Shown: positions 36,225 through 49,197, counted from the stretch's first letter. The stretch is DNA of 64,000 bases from Haliotis asinina (GCF_037392515.1 NC_090283.1:39944249-40008248), one strand, 5' to 3'. Notes: a model not told the origin generated them from the sequence alone. Program-made: numbers and translations.

Positions 36225-36867
36225 GACTTTGATTAACAGCAGACAGTGTCATTAAATCACGATATCTTTGAATGCCCCCTACGTCATCAAACACACTTCA
36301 CGTATGACAATACTTTCCGGCTCAGGCGAGAAAGCTATCTCAGGGAACTTCAACAGCGCAAAGGTCTGTACATGGGGACATACCGTGCTTAGAAAGCTAC
36401 TAGAGAGCTACTTAGGAGCAAGAGATCACCTACAACAGGATATGCGTGATAGGTCACTGACATGCAAACAATATTACATTTGTATTTATGTCAGCTGTCC
36501 CCAGAGCTTCCCTGTGCATTGTGTAGTGAGGATATATTGCCAAACAAATGTGAATGCTAAGTACCAGATAATGGAAATTTCACACTGACAACACTATCTC
36601 CGTAAACCCAAGCCTACCAAGTCCTCATACCCTCTCCCATTTATACTCCCCGTCCACCACCCCCCTCCCCTCCCCACCCGAACCCCATCCCACCCCTTCT
36701 GTACGTTAGGAACAACTATATTTTAATATTCCGCAGCTGCTTGGGGAAACGTACCAAAATGAGATCATCCTCCGAAATGTTGAAAACAACCGGGGTCGGT
36801 GGGGTAGCGTTCAAGCGTTCGTTCGTCATGCCGGCGGTGGGGGGAGAGAGGTGGGGGGATGAGTAAA
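36225..36867. other. unassigned; C-rich and G-rich tracts
   Basis: 36630-36700 is a pyrimidine tract with long C runs. 36834-36862 on the plus strand has several G runs (GGTGGGGGGA...GGTGGGGGG). No gene seen. Confidence 0.5.
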
Positions 36868-37003
36868 TATGGTAATATGAGTAATAATACTCCAGTAATA
36901 TCTCAGCGGGGGACACTAAATATGATCCCCTCACATTGTACCCCTGCGCTGAATCGAGCCACGGCCTTCGTCGTGACGAGCGAACGCTTTAACCACTAGG
37001 CCA
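36868..37003 (-). mobile_element. tRNA-derived SINE, 5' half
   Basis: On the minus strand, TGGCCTAGTGGTTAAAGCG (A-box-like) starts at 37003. A B-box-like CGATTCAGCGC and the body follow; the ACTC tail is lost. Confidence 0.8.
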
Positions 37004-37766
37004 TGTCAGTGCTTGTCTTCATGCCAAAAGGCCCAGTTTCTATTCCCCACGGGCCACATACTACTTCAAATAACTATGTAGTTATGAATTTAATAAAATT
37101 ACCTGGCTTTGCAGAAGTACCTGAACAAAAAACCCAACTAATCTCTGTTTTAATGACATACCTCATGATTCATAATTATCAGCTGACTGACCTTTGACAT
37201 GACGTGCCCCGTGTACCTGCCCACACGTAGGTGCCTTTGTGTCCATTGTATCCCATCTGCTTTTTCAACAAAGCACAGGCCCTGACCACATGAATTCCGC
37301 CAATGAATAAATCATGTGACATTACAAATGACCCAGTTATCACAACAAAGAATATTGAATATCTAGAATAAATCGGTGACATACATTACGGATGTGTTCC
37401 TAGAAAAAAATCGTTTTTTTCATCAATCCTTTATTCGAAACTAATCAATTATATAATTGCTATCTGATGTTAGCTGTCACTAAAACGTAGTTTACAAATA
37501 GTAATAGTTTAATGTCTCCTCGAAGACAGTGCAAGTTAAGCACATGTCACAGCAATCATAATCCATGTATATGATCCTATTTCTATGAAAGTGACCGACA
37601 CGACCCACAAGCACGTGGTTGCCGTTAGGTAAACGAAAGCGATAAGGATTTAGTCGGCGCACACAAGGTCACCTTACGTGCAGTATCGGGCTTATACCTT
37701 GAGGGATTCATAGGAGTCATTGTGAAGTGACGGTTGTAATCAGCTGACGCTTCTTTGTGCTCGGCC
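37004..37766. other. 5' flank of gene C
   Basis: Non-coding. The promoter of gene C is expected here; no TATA box stands out. Nothing else recognised. Confidence 0.4.
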
Positions 37767-40700
37767 ATGACTGCCTGTGAGAACGACAGTGCTGGGGTAG
37801 GAGGGGGCGGTACTCATGAAGCCAAGGAGCATAACAGTCGGGACAATATGACAGTAAATGTTGATAAGTGCGTTTATATTCCTGTACCCGGTGATTACGT
37901 CAAGGCTCATGAACATGAGAGTGATAACGTGGATCGCAAGGATGTGGACGGACTGAAGCCGTGTTCTGAACCTGATGCTGAGGGTAGTGATGGTGATGAA
38001 GAGGATGATGATGAGGATGAAGGTCTTCCTGTCGACAGAGGCTGGGCGTGGATTATTCTGGCAGGTATGAGGTTTATTGCGTCATAAATATTTTGTGCCG
38101 CTATTTTGAATGACTGAAGTTTTATGAACAGACACATGCTGTAAACCTCGAATATGATATCAAGGACAGACGGTGTATAAAGTGTCTGCACGTCAAGAAG
38201 GCCAGGGCTGGATCCCCACATGGGTACAATGCGTGAAGCGCATTCCTGGTGTCCTCGCCCAGCACTAATTATTTCTAAAAGCGGCGTAAAACCTAATTCA
38301 CCCTCCAGAACATCTGCTAAAATATATAGAGTGAGATGATTTTATCAATCTTGGAAATCCAAAAAGGGTTTATGAGCCTGGAAGAACCCTGCTGTCACAC
38401 CAAGTGCTTGAGTGGGAGTGTGCTACAACCCAGACTAATAATAGTTTTGTGGTGCTACCCTGTTGAGATACAAAAGCAAAATGAAATTTGAATATTCCGT
38501 CTTTCACGTAGACACAGTAAACTGAAGCCGAACATCGTATCTCATAGATCGATGCTCATGATGTTGATCACAGAATTGCCTGGTCCAGACTCGATTATCT
38601 AAATACTTCCCCTTGGTGCGGCGTTAGACAACAAAATAAACAACAACAAAACACTCACACTTCGCTGGGTAAACAACATACGCCAGTCAGGGTAATAACA
38701 AGAAAGAGATTATATTGTATTTTGGTATAAATCTCTTCTTACGGCAGAAGATCTGTCCACTAGTTGTGTCATTTGTTGTATCCAGGCTAGGATACAACAG
38801 TCAGTATTTTTAACGCAGGTAGTAATCAGTTTCAAAGTGGACATGTTTGGCACTTATCCAGTTGAAACGGGGGTGGGGGTGGGGGCGCAGCCTAGAGGTT
38901 AAAGCGTTCGCTCGTCAAGGCCGAAAATTCGGCTTCGGTTCCCCACACATGTATGAAACCCATTTTCTATGTGTTCTTCTTGGAACATTGCTAAAAGCGG
39001 CGTAAAACTAAACTCACTCACTCTACTGGAAACATTGGTTACGCACGTATTCTATTGTGTAATAGGGAGACTCACTTAACAGCCTTATATCAATGTGTCA
39101 GTTCCCACACAATTTGTAAAGATAACGATTACGACCTAAAACTTACGGAGGGTCATGGCACGACTATGGAGAAAACAGCTTGTTCTGCTTGGACACCTTT
39201 GCTCACGTTCATATAAACAATCATTCGTTTAGTCGACCTCGGGCTTGTCTCGAGTTCTGTTGAAAAGCGTGTGAATGCGTACTGTTCTCCAAGTGGGTAG
39301 CATGTTATGAAAACATGTCGCGTTTTTCTATTGATAACAACGTCTATAACGAAGTTGTTATCCATAAATACGCCATGTTTTCAAGTTTGTCCAACTTCTT
39401 AAATGGTTGTCAAGACTTCCTTTGTGAAAGGTTCGTTCTCAAATTTTAGTGAGGCACAGGTGGCCCACATGACACGTGTGTGAACAGGTATAGAACCTGG
39501 GTTCGAATCCAAGTCGGCCATGATGTTTCTTTGTTAGTCACCATTTACCCTTGCTCGTAGACTTCACAAAACTGGTTAACCTCTTAAACCTCTATTAGGG
39601 GTCATCGGTGGCCAGTCGTCGCATTTTGCCATACAGAGTGGCGTCCCATGGGCACACCAGAAACCTATGTTTGTGAATTCAAATCCCGCTTCGTCCAGAG
39701 TATGTTTCTAAGGTTTGTGTGCACCATACCCATGGTTCATTAATAACATAAATGTCTCAGACTGTCATAATTTCGGGGTTTTCTCAATGTTGAAAAAAGA
39801 CACATATGAAACAAACTATACGTAATTGCCCTGAACTGCGGTTGAAAATGACGTTGAACAAAAAACACTCGTTCACTCAGATATCAGGTGTCACCTTCTT
39901 ATAGTGCAAAACACAGAGATGATACAACCGACTTGTGTCGTCTGTCTAAATACATTATCGTGATGTTAATTATGAAGACTGTTTTGGTGTATCCCACAAA
40001 ACTTGATCATAGTTTTGTTTTAGTTTTCATTTTTTTTCAAGGTTGTTTCCTCAACATTGGATTGATGATCGGCTATAGCCGCGGACTTGCCATGCTGTTT
40101 GTTGAGTATCTGAAAGTGTTCGGCGCATCGACGGCTAAGACAACACTTTTAATGGGAGTCAATGCTGGGTTTTACAGTTTGGGTGGTAGGTATATTGCCA
40201 TTCTTCTCCTACCCGCTCTTAATGCTGCGTGCTGCACATATGCACCCAGTGTAGTGAAATATTCCCTTATGGGTTTGTTGTCCTTTTGAACGGTTCGACG
40301 CTTTAAAGCTCCACTGTTAGTGGTCATGATATGAGCAATGAATTTACATGACATCGTCATATGTCATCTTCTCAAGAAAATAAACATAATCGTTGTGATC
40401 AGTGTTATTTCAACATGTCCTCTCGCATTAGTTTCGCTATATATACCATTCTAGGTAGGGCATATTCCATTTAACAAGCAACGACAAGCCAATGACAATT
40501 ATTGCCATATATATATGTCAATAACATATGAAACACTTCACATAAATTGTCACGTGTACACTTAATTTACCTTCATTACCTGTTTTCCCCTTCGCTTCAA
40601 CATTTGCAGTTTATCAATCTTGAAAGTCCAAAAGCCCAAGATACCACCCCCACCCCCCACCTCCCAAAGCGATTAATCACGCAAAATGCAATACTTACTA

Positions 40701-43212
40701 CTCAAATTGGGTAAAAGTAAACTCATTCAGTATAATTCAGGTTTTGAAAACACATTTTCAGAATGTACTTAACAAATGCATCATTGCAATTTCTTCTTTC
40801 AGCTCTTATTTCTATGCATATCATCGTCAGTTTAATCGGAATCAGAAAGACCTTACTTCTGGGAGCGGCAATAACTTGTATTGGGATGACGACAGCAATC
40901 TTCGCCACAAGTATTGACTTTCTTATTGGAACACACAGCATATTAATCGGTATGTATACCAGGCACAACTGGATGTATTCTACACAATCTTATGCATATG
41001 CATGTTTAATGTCTATCTACCAAAGAATACAGACACGTTGGCTAGAAATGATGTACATGGTGCTTTGATTGCAGAACAAGATCGAATGTCCAGATGTCAT
41101 AAAATCTCACGCGTTATCTCACCTTGATCATGACATGAATCATTCGTCTGTGAAACCGGCGATCCCCATGTTAATTCATGTTGATATATTGTTGATAGAC
41201 AGTCACTCTTAGAGTCCAACAGCAAATCAAAGAAATAGACTTCAAGATCGATATCATGAAGCCATATTGTATTGCTATCTAATGAGTGTATTCCAGTGCA
41301 AAAGAGCAGTCCATTTGCCACAACTTTGCATTGAGAAACACGTTCCATCTTGTTCATAAGGAGTCTAATATGTACACATTTTTTATATCTGTGTCTAAGT
41401 AAAAAATATGAATATTCTATGCTTCAGAATTTCATTTTTTCCGTCATATCTTTTTCCAGGATTTGGGAACTCGATGATTTACGGACCATCTATGGTAAAT
41501 ATTGGCCACTATTTCAAAAAACGTCGAGGCCTAGCATCAGCAGCCGCTATGTCATCAGTCAGCTTCGGCGGAAGTGTATTTCCGCCATTAGTTAGATACC
41601 TCTTGGATGAATTTGGTCTCTTTGGCACCATGACTATTCTGACAGGTATTGTCTTGAACATGTTCGTCGGGGCTGCTGTCCAACGGCCACTGGAGTCATT
41701 CAGGAAGAAGTCATCTGCCAATAAACCCACAGAGAAAATGGATAAAACTCCACATCTTAAGGAACACCCCAAACCTTTGGTTATCAGTGAGTTAAAGAAG
41801 AACGAAATGCGTCGTGACATCAGTTCTAGTGTTGAAAAGATTCTACATTCCAGAGAAAAGGACATCAATGTTCAGAACTCTGCATCAGATTCACCATTTC
41901 TTGTGAGGAGACTAAGAACAGATTCCGAATCGAGTGCAGTGTCAAAATCAAAGCGAAACATACTTCTATTCACCAGTCAGTCCGATTTCGGGTCCCTTGC
42001 AATGATGAACATAAGCGTTCAAGACATTGATGGTGTTGAAAGTGTTGATTCTTCGAGCAAGTCAAGAAAATGTGGCTTTTATATCAAAAAGGCTTTGTCA
42101 TCCCTCGACTTCTCTCTGTTCAAGATGCCTATGTTTCGACTTATTATCCTCGTGGCGTTCTTCAGTGTTCTCATTGGCGTCACTCCAGTATATATTCCTG
42201 CGCTGGCGAAAGAGAAAGGTTTGGAACAGACGGATGCAGCGCTGTTCTTAACAATTGCTGGGGCAGTGGACTTCTTTTGCCGACTCCTGGCTGGGTTCCT
42301 AATTGATCTGGGACATGTTAGTGCCCACACTGTTATGGCTATAGGGTTAGCAATTGCCGGAACGCTGACGCAGTTCACTTCCTTCTACAACTCTTACGCT
42401 TTAATGATGGCGTTTACTGTGACAATGACGGTGTTTTCCTGTACATATTTTGCCCTGATTAACGTGGCAATAATTGATTTCATGGGTCTGGATTACCTTG
42501 GAAAGACGTTGGGATTTGTGTCATTGTTTCATGGAATGTCCATAGCTATATGTCACCCAATTGTAGGTAAGACGACTATTGTAGTACGCAAAACATAAGA
42601 GATTAAGTTATGATTACACGATGCCATTTAGAAAGTGGCCAAGTGCAACATGTGTCATATTTGGGATTTCACTCTCTTAGTATAGTACAAATTCTTGAAC
42701 ATATTTGGTTGAGTCCCATCGGGGATTCGAACCCGCACCAGTTGTCCGACTTCCATTTTTTGTGGAAGTCGCTGTGGCTGAGCGGGCTAGGCGGCTGACT
42801 TTGTGTGCTGGCGATTAGGTGCCTGATGACTCTGAGGGTGCGGGTTTGAATCCCAGGTGGGACTCAACCAAAAAGGTACTAACATTTGTACTTTACTAAG
42901 AGAGTGAAATCCCAAATATGACATATGTTACAGATTAAGCTGTCTGATTGAAACATTCAACTGTAAATGCGTCCTGAAAGAAGAATGGAATACACCACTC
43001 TGTCTTCGTCTTTTGCAGTGATGTCATCAACATCTGTTTGGGTTTATGTTTCAGGGGGTATTCGTGACGCTACAGGGTCTTACTTCTGGGGGTTCAGCTT
43101 CATGGGAGCTTGTGCCTACGTCGGTGCCGCCTTGCTGCTTAGTACACCCCTGTACAAGAAATGTTTTCAGAAGGAATCCAATGAAGACAGATGCAATAAC
43201 ACAGCAGAGTAA
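37767..43212 (+). CDS. MCT/SLC16-like transporter C (5 exons, 617 aa)
   Basis: Exons: 37767-38064, 40042-40185, 40803-40949, 41460-42566, 43055-43212. Phase 1 throughout, frame closes at the stop ending 43212. N-terminus of about 88 residues with an acidic run (residues 72-85) before DRGWAW at 90. Arg113 is at the MCT1 Lys38 place. YFKKRRG lies near 214. Asp467/Arg471 form the TM8 pair. The loop is about 278-415, Ser/Lys-rich. The start is the first ATG of the exon (37767); an upstream in-frame TTG at 37755 is not a likely start. Closest in layout to D. Intron 1 (about 2 kb) is full of SINE fragments. AATAAA follows 260 nt after the stop. Confidence 0.93.
38205..38312 (+). mobile_element. tRNA-derived SINE, 3' part
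   Basis: From GGATCCCCACATGGGTACAA to AAAAGCGGCGTAAAACC with a degenerate tail. Intron 1 of C. Confidence 0.75.
38525..38632 (+). mobile_element. ACTC-tailed SINE, fragment
   Basis: The middle part, around GATCGATGCTCATGATGTTG and GGTCCAGACTCGATTATC, is kept. Intron 1 of C. Confidence 0.75.
38882..39023 (+). mobile_element. tRNA-derived SINE, near complete
   Basis: A-box-like CAGCCTAGAGGTTAAAGCG, B-box-like GGTTCCCCAC, body, then AAAACTAAACTCACTCACTC. A short direct GGGGGT repeat precedes it. Intron 1 of C. Confidence 0.85.
39445..39750 (+). repeat. two tRNA-like SINE relics
   Basis: 39455-39525 has a good B box (GGTTCGAATCC) and a GGCCCACATGACACG head. 39628-39750 has a GTGGCGTCCCATGGGCAC head, a B-box-like AATTCAAATCCCG and a CGTCCAGAGTATGTTTCTA body. 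They look like further tRNA-derived families, not functional tRNAs, because no acceptor stem pairs. Confidence 0.5.
42608..42940. mobile_element. inverted pair of class II tRNA-like SINEs
   Basis: The right part (42765-42935, plus) has a tRNA-Leu/Ser-like head, GTGGCTGAGCGGGCTAGGCG, with a long variable arm and B box GGTTTGAATCC. The body TCAACCAAAAAGGTACTAAC and CTAAGAGAGTGAAATCCC follow. The left part (42608-42740) is the reverse complement of the body and B-box region. Arms of about 95 bp in intron 4 of C. A fragment of the same family lies at 49267-49400. Confidence 0.85.
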
Positions 43213-43471
43213 CACCTATGAACCCATCTCATCACAACCCCATTCATGATCGCATCTTCCAGGAAATTTAAAGAAGTCTCAGAGTACAATCGATTTACAA
43301 AGAAGTGCATGTTCGCTGTTTTCCCCCAGAGGGGACCTTTAGGAATCATATACCAAACAAATAATATGGCAGCAGAAAGGTAACAGCAGCCAGAAGCCTT
43401 TCACTGAAATGAAGCTGCCCACCTGTGTAAAAGTGTCGTCGAATCGATGGTGGTATACCTGAGTATATATA

Positions 43472-43477
43472 AATAAA
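43472..43477 (+). terminator. polyadenylation signal AATAAA of gene C
   Basis: AATAAA 260 nt after the stop, followed at once by the GT-rich TGTGTGGAATGTAA. This is the usual layout of an animal 3' end. Confidence 0.6.
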
Positions 43478-43680
43478 TGTGTGGAATGTAATTTATAAAC
43501 GTTTTGTAATATCCAGGGTAAGAATAGGGCATCCTTAGTTCACATTATCTTTACTAGAATAAAATGGAGTTGGAGGAACAAGGAAGGAGGCATCAGTCTA
43601 CACAATTCGAATAGGATGGCATGTGTCAGCTCGGTCCCTTTTGTCGCCTTTTACAAGCCTCAAAACACTGCACATATTTT

Positions 43681-44480
43681 GAGTGAGTGAGTGGGTGAGT
43701 TAATATTTAACGTCACATCAGCCAATATTTCAGCCATATTGTGATGAGAATATTTAACACTGAAAAGAAATATATGTCTACTATAAAAACATGTCGACGA
43801 AGGACAGTAAGAGACCTAGAATGTCACAGTTATCATTAACACTAGCGTGGAAAGTTAAAATTAATATCAGTATCTGAACAAAACAATATGAAAACAGGCT
43901 ATAGATCGCCAACAACCGAATGTAGATCACTATACTAGGGACCATGGGGACTTACAGTACCTTTGCTACCTGCAAGGGCCCTAGTTGGATTTACACCATC
44001 CCTTCAGCTGCTGGAGAGTGAATGAAATGCTAGCCAAAATTAAAATAACATGAACACTACGACTAAAAACCTGGTAGATTTAAATTTACATCAGATGTCT
44101 TGGGACTTACGTACCCTCTCAGGAGGACAATAATTTTACAATACTTCAACCCCCTTTGAGGGTACAGCCACTAACAATTCTAGTTACCAATCTAAACTAC
44201 CAATAATTAAGATACATCTACAGAAACATATTGCTCTAAATTCAACAATGAAATCAATCTCCATTAAAAAAACCCAATGATTAAATGAAACGTAACAGTA
44301 GTAAAAAGATCCTTCATAGTTGTGACATTGAAATATTTATTCCTTGTGATGGAGAATTCAACACAGTCAAGCAGGATGTGCTTGATCGTGACTCTCTCAT
44401 CACAAGGGATACAAAACGGAGGATCCTCACCTTTAACAGGTAGTTGGGTATATCTTGTATGGCCAATACGACATACTTAG
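43681..44480 (-). mobile_element. 5'-truncated LINE with ORF2 end (family L-a)
   Basis: On the minus strand 44470-44330 reads CRIGHTRYTQLPVKG, then PPFCIPCDERVTIKHILLDC. This is the C-terminal GHT...C-x2-C...H-x4-C motif of jockey/I-type non-LTR elements. The 3' UTR follows to an ACTC tail at 43681. The same tail occurs on both SINE families, which suggests this LINE lends them its retrotransposition machinery. Confidence 0.85.
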
Positions 44481-44485
44481 AGTGA

Positions 44486-44640
44486 CTGTATTATTACGCC
44501 GTTTGGCAATATTCCCCAACAATATCACGGCGTGATAATAAGTGATGAAGGGAAATTAGGGGGAAAAACATATTCCAGCATGAGGTCCATTTTGGATGTT
44601 CCCTGTCATAATATTGCTGGAATATTGCTACTCACTCACG
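44486..44640. mobile_element. tRNA-derived SINE fragments, inverted
   Basis: 44486-44560 carries the antisense body (CAACAATATCACGGCG), and 44585-44640 the sense end (CATAATATTGCTGGAATATT) with ACTC. Two partial copies facing each other. Confidence 0.65.
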
Positions 44641-45738
44641 GCCTTTCGACCACAGGCAATGTGAAATACTGTTTTACTAAATTAAAAGGATTGACTTAAA
44701 AAGTAACTGTTCAATGAAACTAGTACACAACACAACATTGTTGCTTTAGAGAGAGAAATATGTTCCAGAATTCCGTTTACCATTCCCACCCCAACAAATG
44801 AAGCAACGTTACTTTTTGGGTGCTAGTTTCATGTCTCAGCACTATCCAACTGTATGCGACATGTAACAATGGGATATAACATAGATGGTAAAGAATATAC
44901 TAATTTTCTGTTATACTAAACTGCAACAGCTGTTAATGACACGTGTCTGGCAACGTATGTTTCTACGTTGTACCTACAGTATATCATCATGGATACTTGT
45001 CAGATTTGGGGGGTATTAAAGCAGCATTTTCAGTGAGTGCTACAAGAGTATCCATCAAAAGATTAGACTCGCTTAATGTACTCACTATGTGTCACGCACA
45101 GACACACAAACATATGCGTGTGTGCCCGTGTGTGTGTGAATTTGCCCTCTAACTTGGGGGAACAAACTGCCTATGAACTACAACAAAGTCATGCACCAAA
45201 TTTATGAAAACACACGCAAAACAAACAAAAACTTTATGTAAATGGGTGCGTTTCAATGTAAAAGTTTGTTCCACCATTTACGGAACACATGACAATAATC
45301 TTTTCAACTCTAAAATTTCGTCAGCAATGCATCAATTTATGATTAAACGGTACCTTTACAAATTATGGAATATTTTACAAAATCTAGTTCAGAACGGTTA
45401 ACTGACTCCAGTGACTTCATTTGTGAGTGTAAACTTTTGATGGGTGGTATATACATAAAGTGTGGGAGTTGAGAAAGAAACCACATCTTTGTATCTTTGT
45501 ACCTTTCAAGTATATTTCACATGTGGAAAATAACAAAGGAATAGGTCAATCAGAGGTTACTTAATATTGTGATTGGATCTGCTGCGAAGGAGTCAGGACT
45601 GCACCAACATTGAAAATATTAAATGTCGAAGTTAACATGTATTTGCGCTGAAGAGCATTAATGCATGAATGTAGAATGTCAATACAAAAATATTCAATCT
45701 TTACTATCCTCGGAAACAAATTCCATTTGCTGCAAAAG
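44641..45738. other. unassigned intergenic stretch
   Basis: No gene supported. Small frames (for example 44943-45152) have no family resemblance, and part of one is a GTGTGT tract. Confidence 0.5.
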
Positions 45739-45905
45739 TGAGTGAGTGAGTGGGTTTTACGCCGCTGTTAGCAATATTCTGGAAATATCACGGCCGCCGG
45801 GGATACCAGAAATTGACTTCATATTCTGAACCCGTGTGCGGATTTGAACCCATTTCTTCGGTGTGACCAGCGGGCGCTGTACCCAGTAGGTTAACCCACC
45901 GCTCT
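45739..45905 (-). mobile_element. tRNA-derived SINE, near complete
   Basis: Starts with the GTGAGTGAGTGAGTGGG tail; the body contains GGAAATATCACGGCC. B-box-like GGTTCAAATCCGC and A-box-like CCTACTGGGTACAGCGC on the minus strand. Confidence 0.85.
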
Positions 45906-46544
45906 GTGTGGCAAAAGGAAAAGTAGCTACGAAAGAAATGCGAATGGATCATTGAAAACCAGTGACGACAGCGGTTGTTATTAAAGTGAGTAGTCCCCAC
46001 AAAGAAGCAAAAACCCCAATTAATTGCTTGAATATGCTTGAACTTTTGATTGCCAATCTCCATTATGGCGGCATACACGACATGCGTGACAAGAACATAA
46101 ATGTATCGTGAATAGTGAATAGTGTAAATGTAAATAGTGACACGATGATCTGCATGGACGTGTGTGTAATTCAAAAAGAGGACCTCGTATTAGTACACTC
46201 AGCTATGAATATTTACAAACCGCAGCATCAGGAAATTCGTCGTGGCACATAAAGGTAGCGATTGAATGATGTATTGGCCAATCGTATCACCCGAACTTAT
46301 TCGTACTTGCCATTTGCCTCATCTGGACGTGAGTAGGCATTTAAAATGATCAGTTTGAAAGCAAGATGCATATTACGCAACGGCCAGGCCAGTGTTCCTA
46401 GAGAAAGAAAATGAAATGGATCTGTCGAAAATTGTTATATATTCGTATGATTAAGAATTGTCGCTTGATTTGGCTCTTCGTTGGCACGAACTTCCTAACT
46501 TGCCTGATGTTCTAAAGGAAAATCTTTCACGAAGGAAAATTTTC
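45906..46544. other. unassigned intergenic stretch
   Basis: Nothing recognised on either strand. Confidence 0.5.
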
Positions 46545-46690
46545 CATAACCCTTGTTTGTCGTAAGACTAATTGGATCGAGTGACCAGACTCGCAGACTT
46601 GTTGACACATCTTTTGTGTCGAAATTATGTAGATCAATCATGATGTCAGTCACTAGATTATCTGGTCCAGCTCTAAATTTCTGCCTGCCA
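46545..46690 (+). mobile_element. ACTC-tailed SINE, fragment
   Basis: CCCTTGTTTGTCGTAAGACT to TCTGGTCCAGCTC, strongly diverged, tail missing. Confidence 0.7.
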
Positions 46691-47914
46691 TACGTCCATA
46701 CGTACTATGACACATAATTTTGATAATTTTAAGTTAACAGATGTGTCCGTATCAGTAGTGTTCTAGCAATCAGTTCACTTTTCAGTCGTGTTTAGTGCTA
46801 TGTTGGCAGTGATGCGAAAGCATGACAAAACGTCTATATGACCGGTTTATCAGATACAATTTCATCAAACCACAGAGCAGGGTCATATATAACCTGACAA
46901 TTTTACTCACTGGGATATCCATACTGCATACACCGTATTGATGTCAAAATATAGAGTATTACTTACCCAATATCTACTAATATAGTTTATAACGGAGACA
47001 CGTCTACAGCATTACTAATCGTTTCTTTGATTACCCGGCAAAATCTATTTATCTAATTTACCATTTATTTATCTAATGAGCAATTATAAACATATTTTGA
47101 GGTTGCATCCGACATTACGACGTTGCATTTCTAATATGCTGATCTTGTTTGCCACGCATCTCAAGACGATGTGCAAACTTTGTTTTGTAATTTAGTCAAA
47201 CTACTCATTGCTTAATACTTAAGAGCTACAAAATATATCCAGGTGTGTATTATACTTAAACGTGGGAAATATTAATCCTGGAACATTTGCATTATTCGAG
47301 ATAACGTATTTGTACCTGATGTTAACAACTAAAAAAGAGACACAGGCATCAAATAGATACAATTGATATCTTGTCCAATGTTCTTAATACAGACAACTCT
47401 TTGGGAATTTGAAGTAAAACATTTATCACAAAAGCAATGAAGCTAAAAGATTTTATTTTGTGGCAGAACAAAACAGATAATTAGACTCTCCGTAGAATTC
47501 AGCTCTATGTGCTAATTCGGTCACATTAATTACAAATTCTTTGCAAATAATTCGAGTACAGCAAAATATGTGTTCACTTTTATCACAGACCATAGTGAAG
47601 AGTCACGTTTGATTTGACATTTTCACATGACGGGGCATCGATACCGCCGACACAATAATGATATCAAAACATTGAATATTTCCCGAGCGATATCTCCTGT
47701 TGAAGGGAGTTATCGGTGACGCATATAGAGCATTGCCATTCGTTGTCTCTGATAGTTGTTCCCAGGAAACATCTCACTGAACCCCGTCAGCAGTTATACA
47801 CGTGTTGGTGATACATACGGCGTTTAGTCTTTGCATATTTTAGTAGTACTGGATATAATATCTTATCGTCTCTGGAAGATTATATATTATTATATTTTTT
47901 ACAGATTAGAATGA
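46691..47914. other. A+T-rich stretch with no feature seen
   Basis: No open frame of note, no repeat recognised. The emptiest part of the window. Confidence 0.6.
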
Positions 47915-48264
47915 AAATGCAGCAGAGAGGGTTCGGGTGATCCTGGCACAGTCAGGCTGGTCAAGCTCATCATCAGCTCAGGGCCCTCGCCCCCTCTACA
48001 CGCAGCCCAGACAGCGAATGGGACTTCTCCCAGGAAACACTGCCTAGTCGAACCCACCAAGAACTTTCCGGAGAATATGGAGGCTCCCCAACACTGCAGC
48101 CTTCTGCATTACCCAGATTGTCAGAAGGGCTGTGCTCCCGGTGGAGAACCCGGGCACTCTCCTGATCTGCGCCAAGAGATCAGGAGGTACCAAACCAAGG
48201 GCACCGAGAACAATGGGGAGCCTGACGACAGTGTACTTGGGATGCAAGCGAGACATTTCAAAGG
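47915..48264 (-). mobile_element. LINE 3' end with ORF C-terminus (family L-c)
   Basis: On the minus strand 48256-48044 reads KYTVVRLPIVLGALGLVPP to AAVLGSLHILRKVLGGF, then a stop. This is the closing motif (P-I-V-x-GALG ... LG-x-x-x-ILRK-L) of R2/NeSL-like non-LTR elements as I know them. A 3' UTR follows to about 47915. A tail-only copy lies at 56864-57010. Confidence 0.8.
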
Positions 48265-49197
48265 CGAGGTCCGCATATTTATCATGCTTTTTATTATATT
48301 ATCTATTATTGTTATTATTATAGTTATTATAGACCTACTATACAAAGTATATCCATAAATGTAAATGGCCGTGGATAATATTAGACCTGAAACATTTGCA
48401 TCAGTCAAGAGAACATATATTAGTATTCTGATATTAACACGCACGCACATAGAACCATGAACGGATTCAGATCATTTAGTTTGCAGCTCTGTGGACTTCC
48501 TGTCTTTTTGTAGGAGTTTCATACACTGGCTGTAGCCTGTTACATAGGGTATTGTTTGGTTCACAGGATAACTAATTAATCATTAATGAAAAGAGGACAA
48601 ACTTTAAAAATCATTATGATTTTCAAATTCCTTTGAATGAGAATCATTACAATTAGAAAATGTATGCTTCAGTTACAGTTACACGCATAATAGAACCATG
48701 CGAATATCTCTGAGCGCTCATGAATAATGTTTTTATTGAATTTCACCTGGTTGATGGTCGTTCGAACAATGAAACATTTGTCAATCCATTCATAACAACA
48801 TATCACCTAGATGCTGATGTGCTGCCCCTTGCACAGGTGACCCAATATCCCAGTTTGGGGCTCAGGGTAGTGATATCATGGGTTCCGTAGCAACAGCTTT
48901 CTCCAAAAAGTATGTTATCACATGACAAGGGCAAGAAGGACCCCCAACTTGAAATCATCCTCTTTCTGACGGCACTGTGGTAACATCCCATATCAATCTG
49001 TGGATTGCATTTTTGACAAATGACCACTGAGTAAACTGAATTTTTGCATAACAAGATAAGTAATTCTGTGATGCTTATACAGGAATGCACTGGCTAATTG
49101 CAAGTGTTTGGTTCCTGCAATCAATGATTCTGGCTGTGCCACTCATTTCTGACTATCTAAAAGTGCAAACTATGGAAGAAATAATGGGATATATTCC
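48265..49197. other. unassigned intergenic stretch
   Basis: ATT/TTA low-complexity patch at 48285-48335. No gene seen. Confidence 0.5.

Noticed and set aside
38869-38885. G-quadruplex at GGGGGTGGGGGTGGGGG
   Set aside because: Only three G runs, so a standard four-run quadruplex is not shown.
39455-39525. Functional tRNA gene with GGTTCGAATCC
   Set aside because: B box is good, but no A box at the right spacing and no acceptor stem.
42765-42862. Functional tRNA-Leu or tRNA-Ser gene
   Set aside because: The two sides of the acceptor stem pair poorly and the head is fused to a SINE body, so it is tRNA-derived but not a tRNA gene.
48077-48358. Plus-strand 93-codon frame
   Set aside because: It is the shadow of the LINE C-terminus read on the minus strand in the same place.
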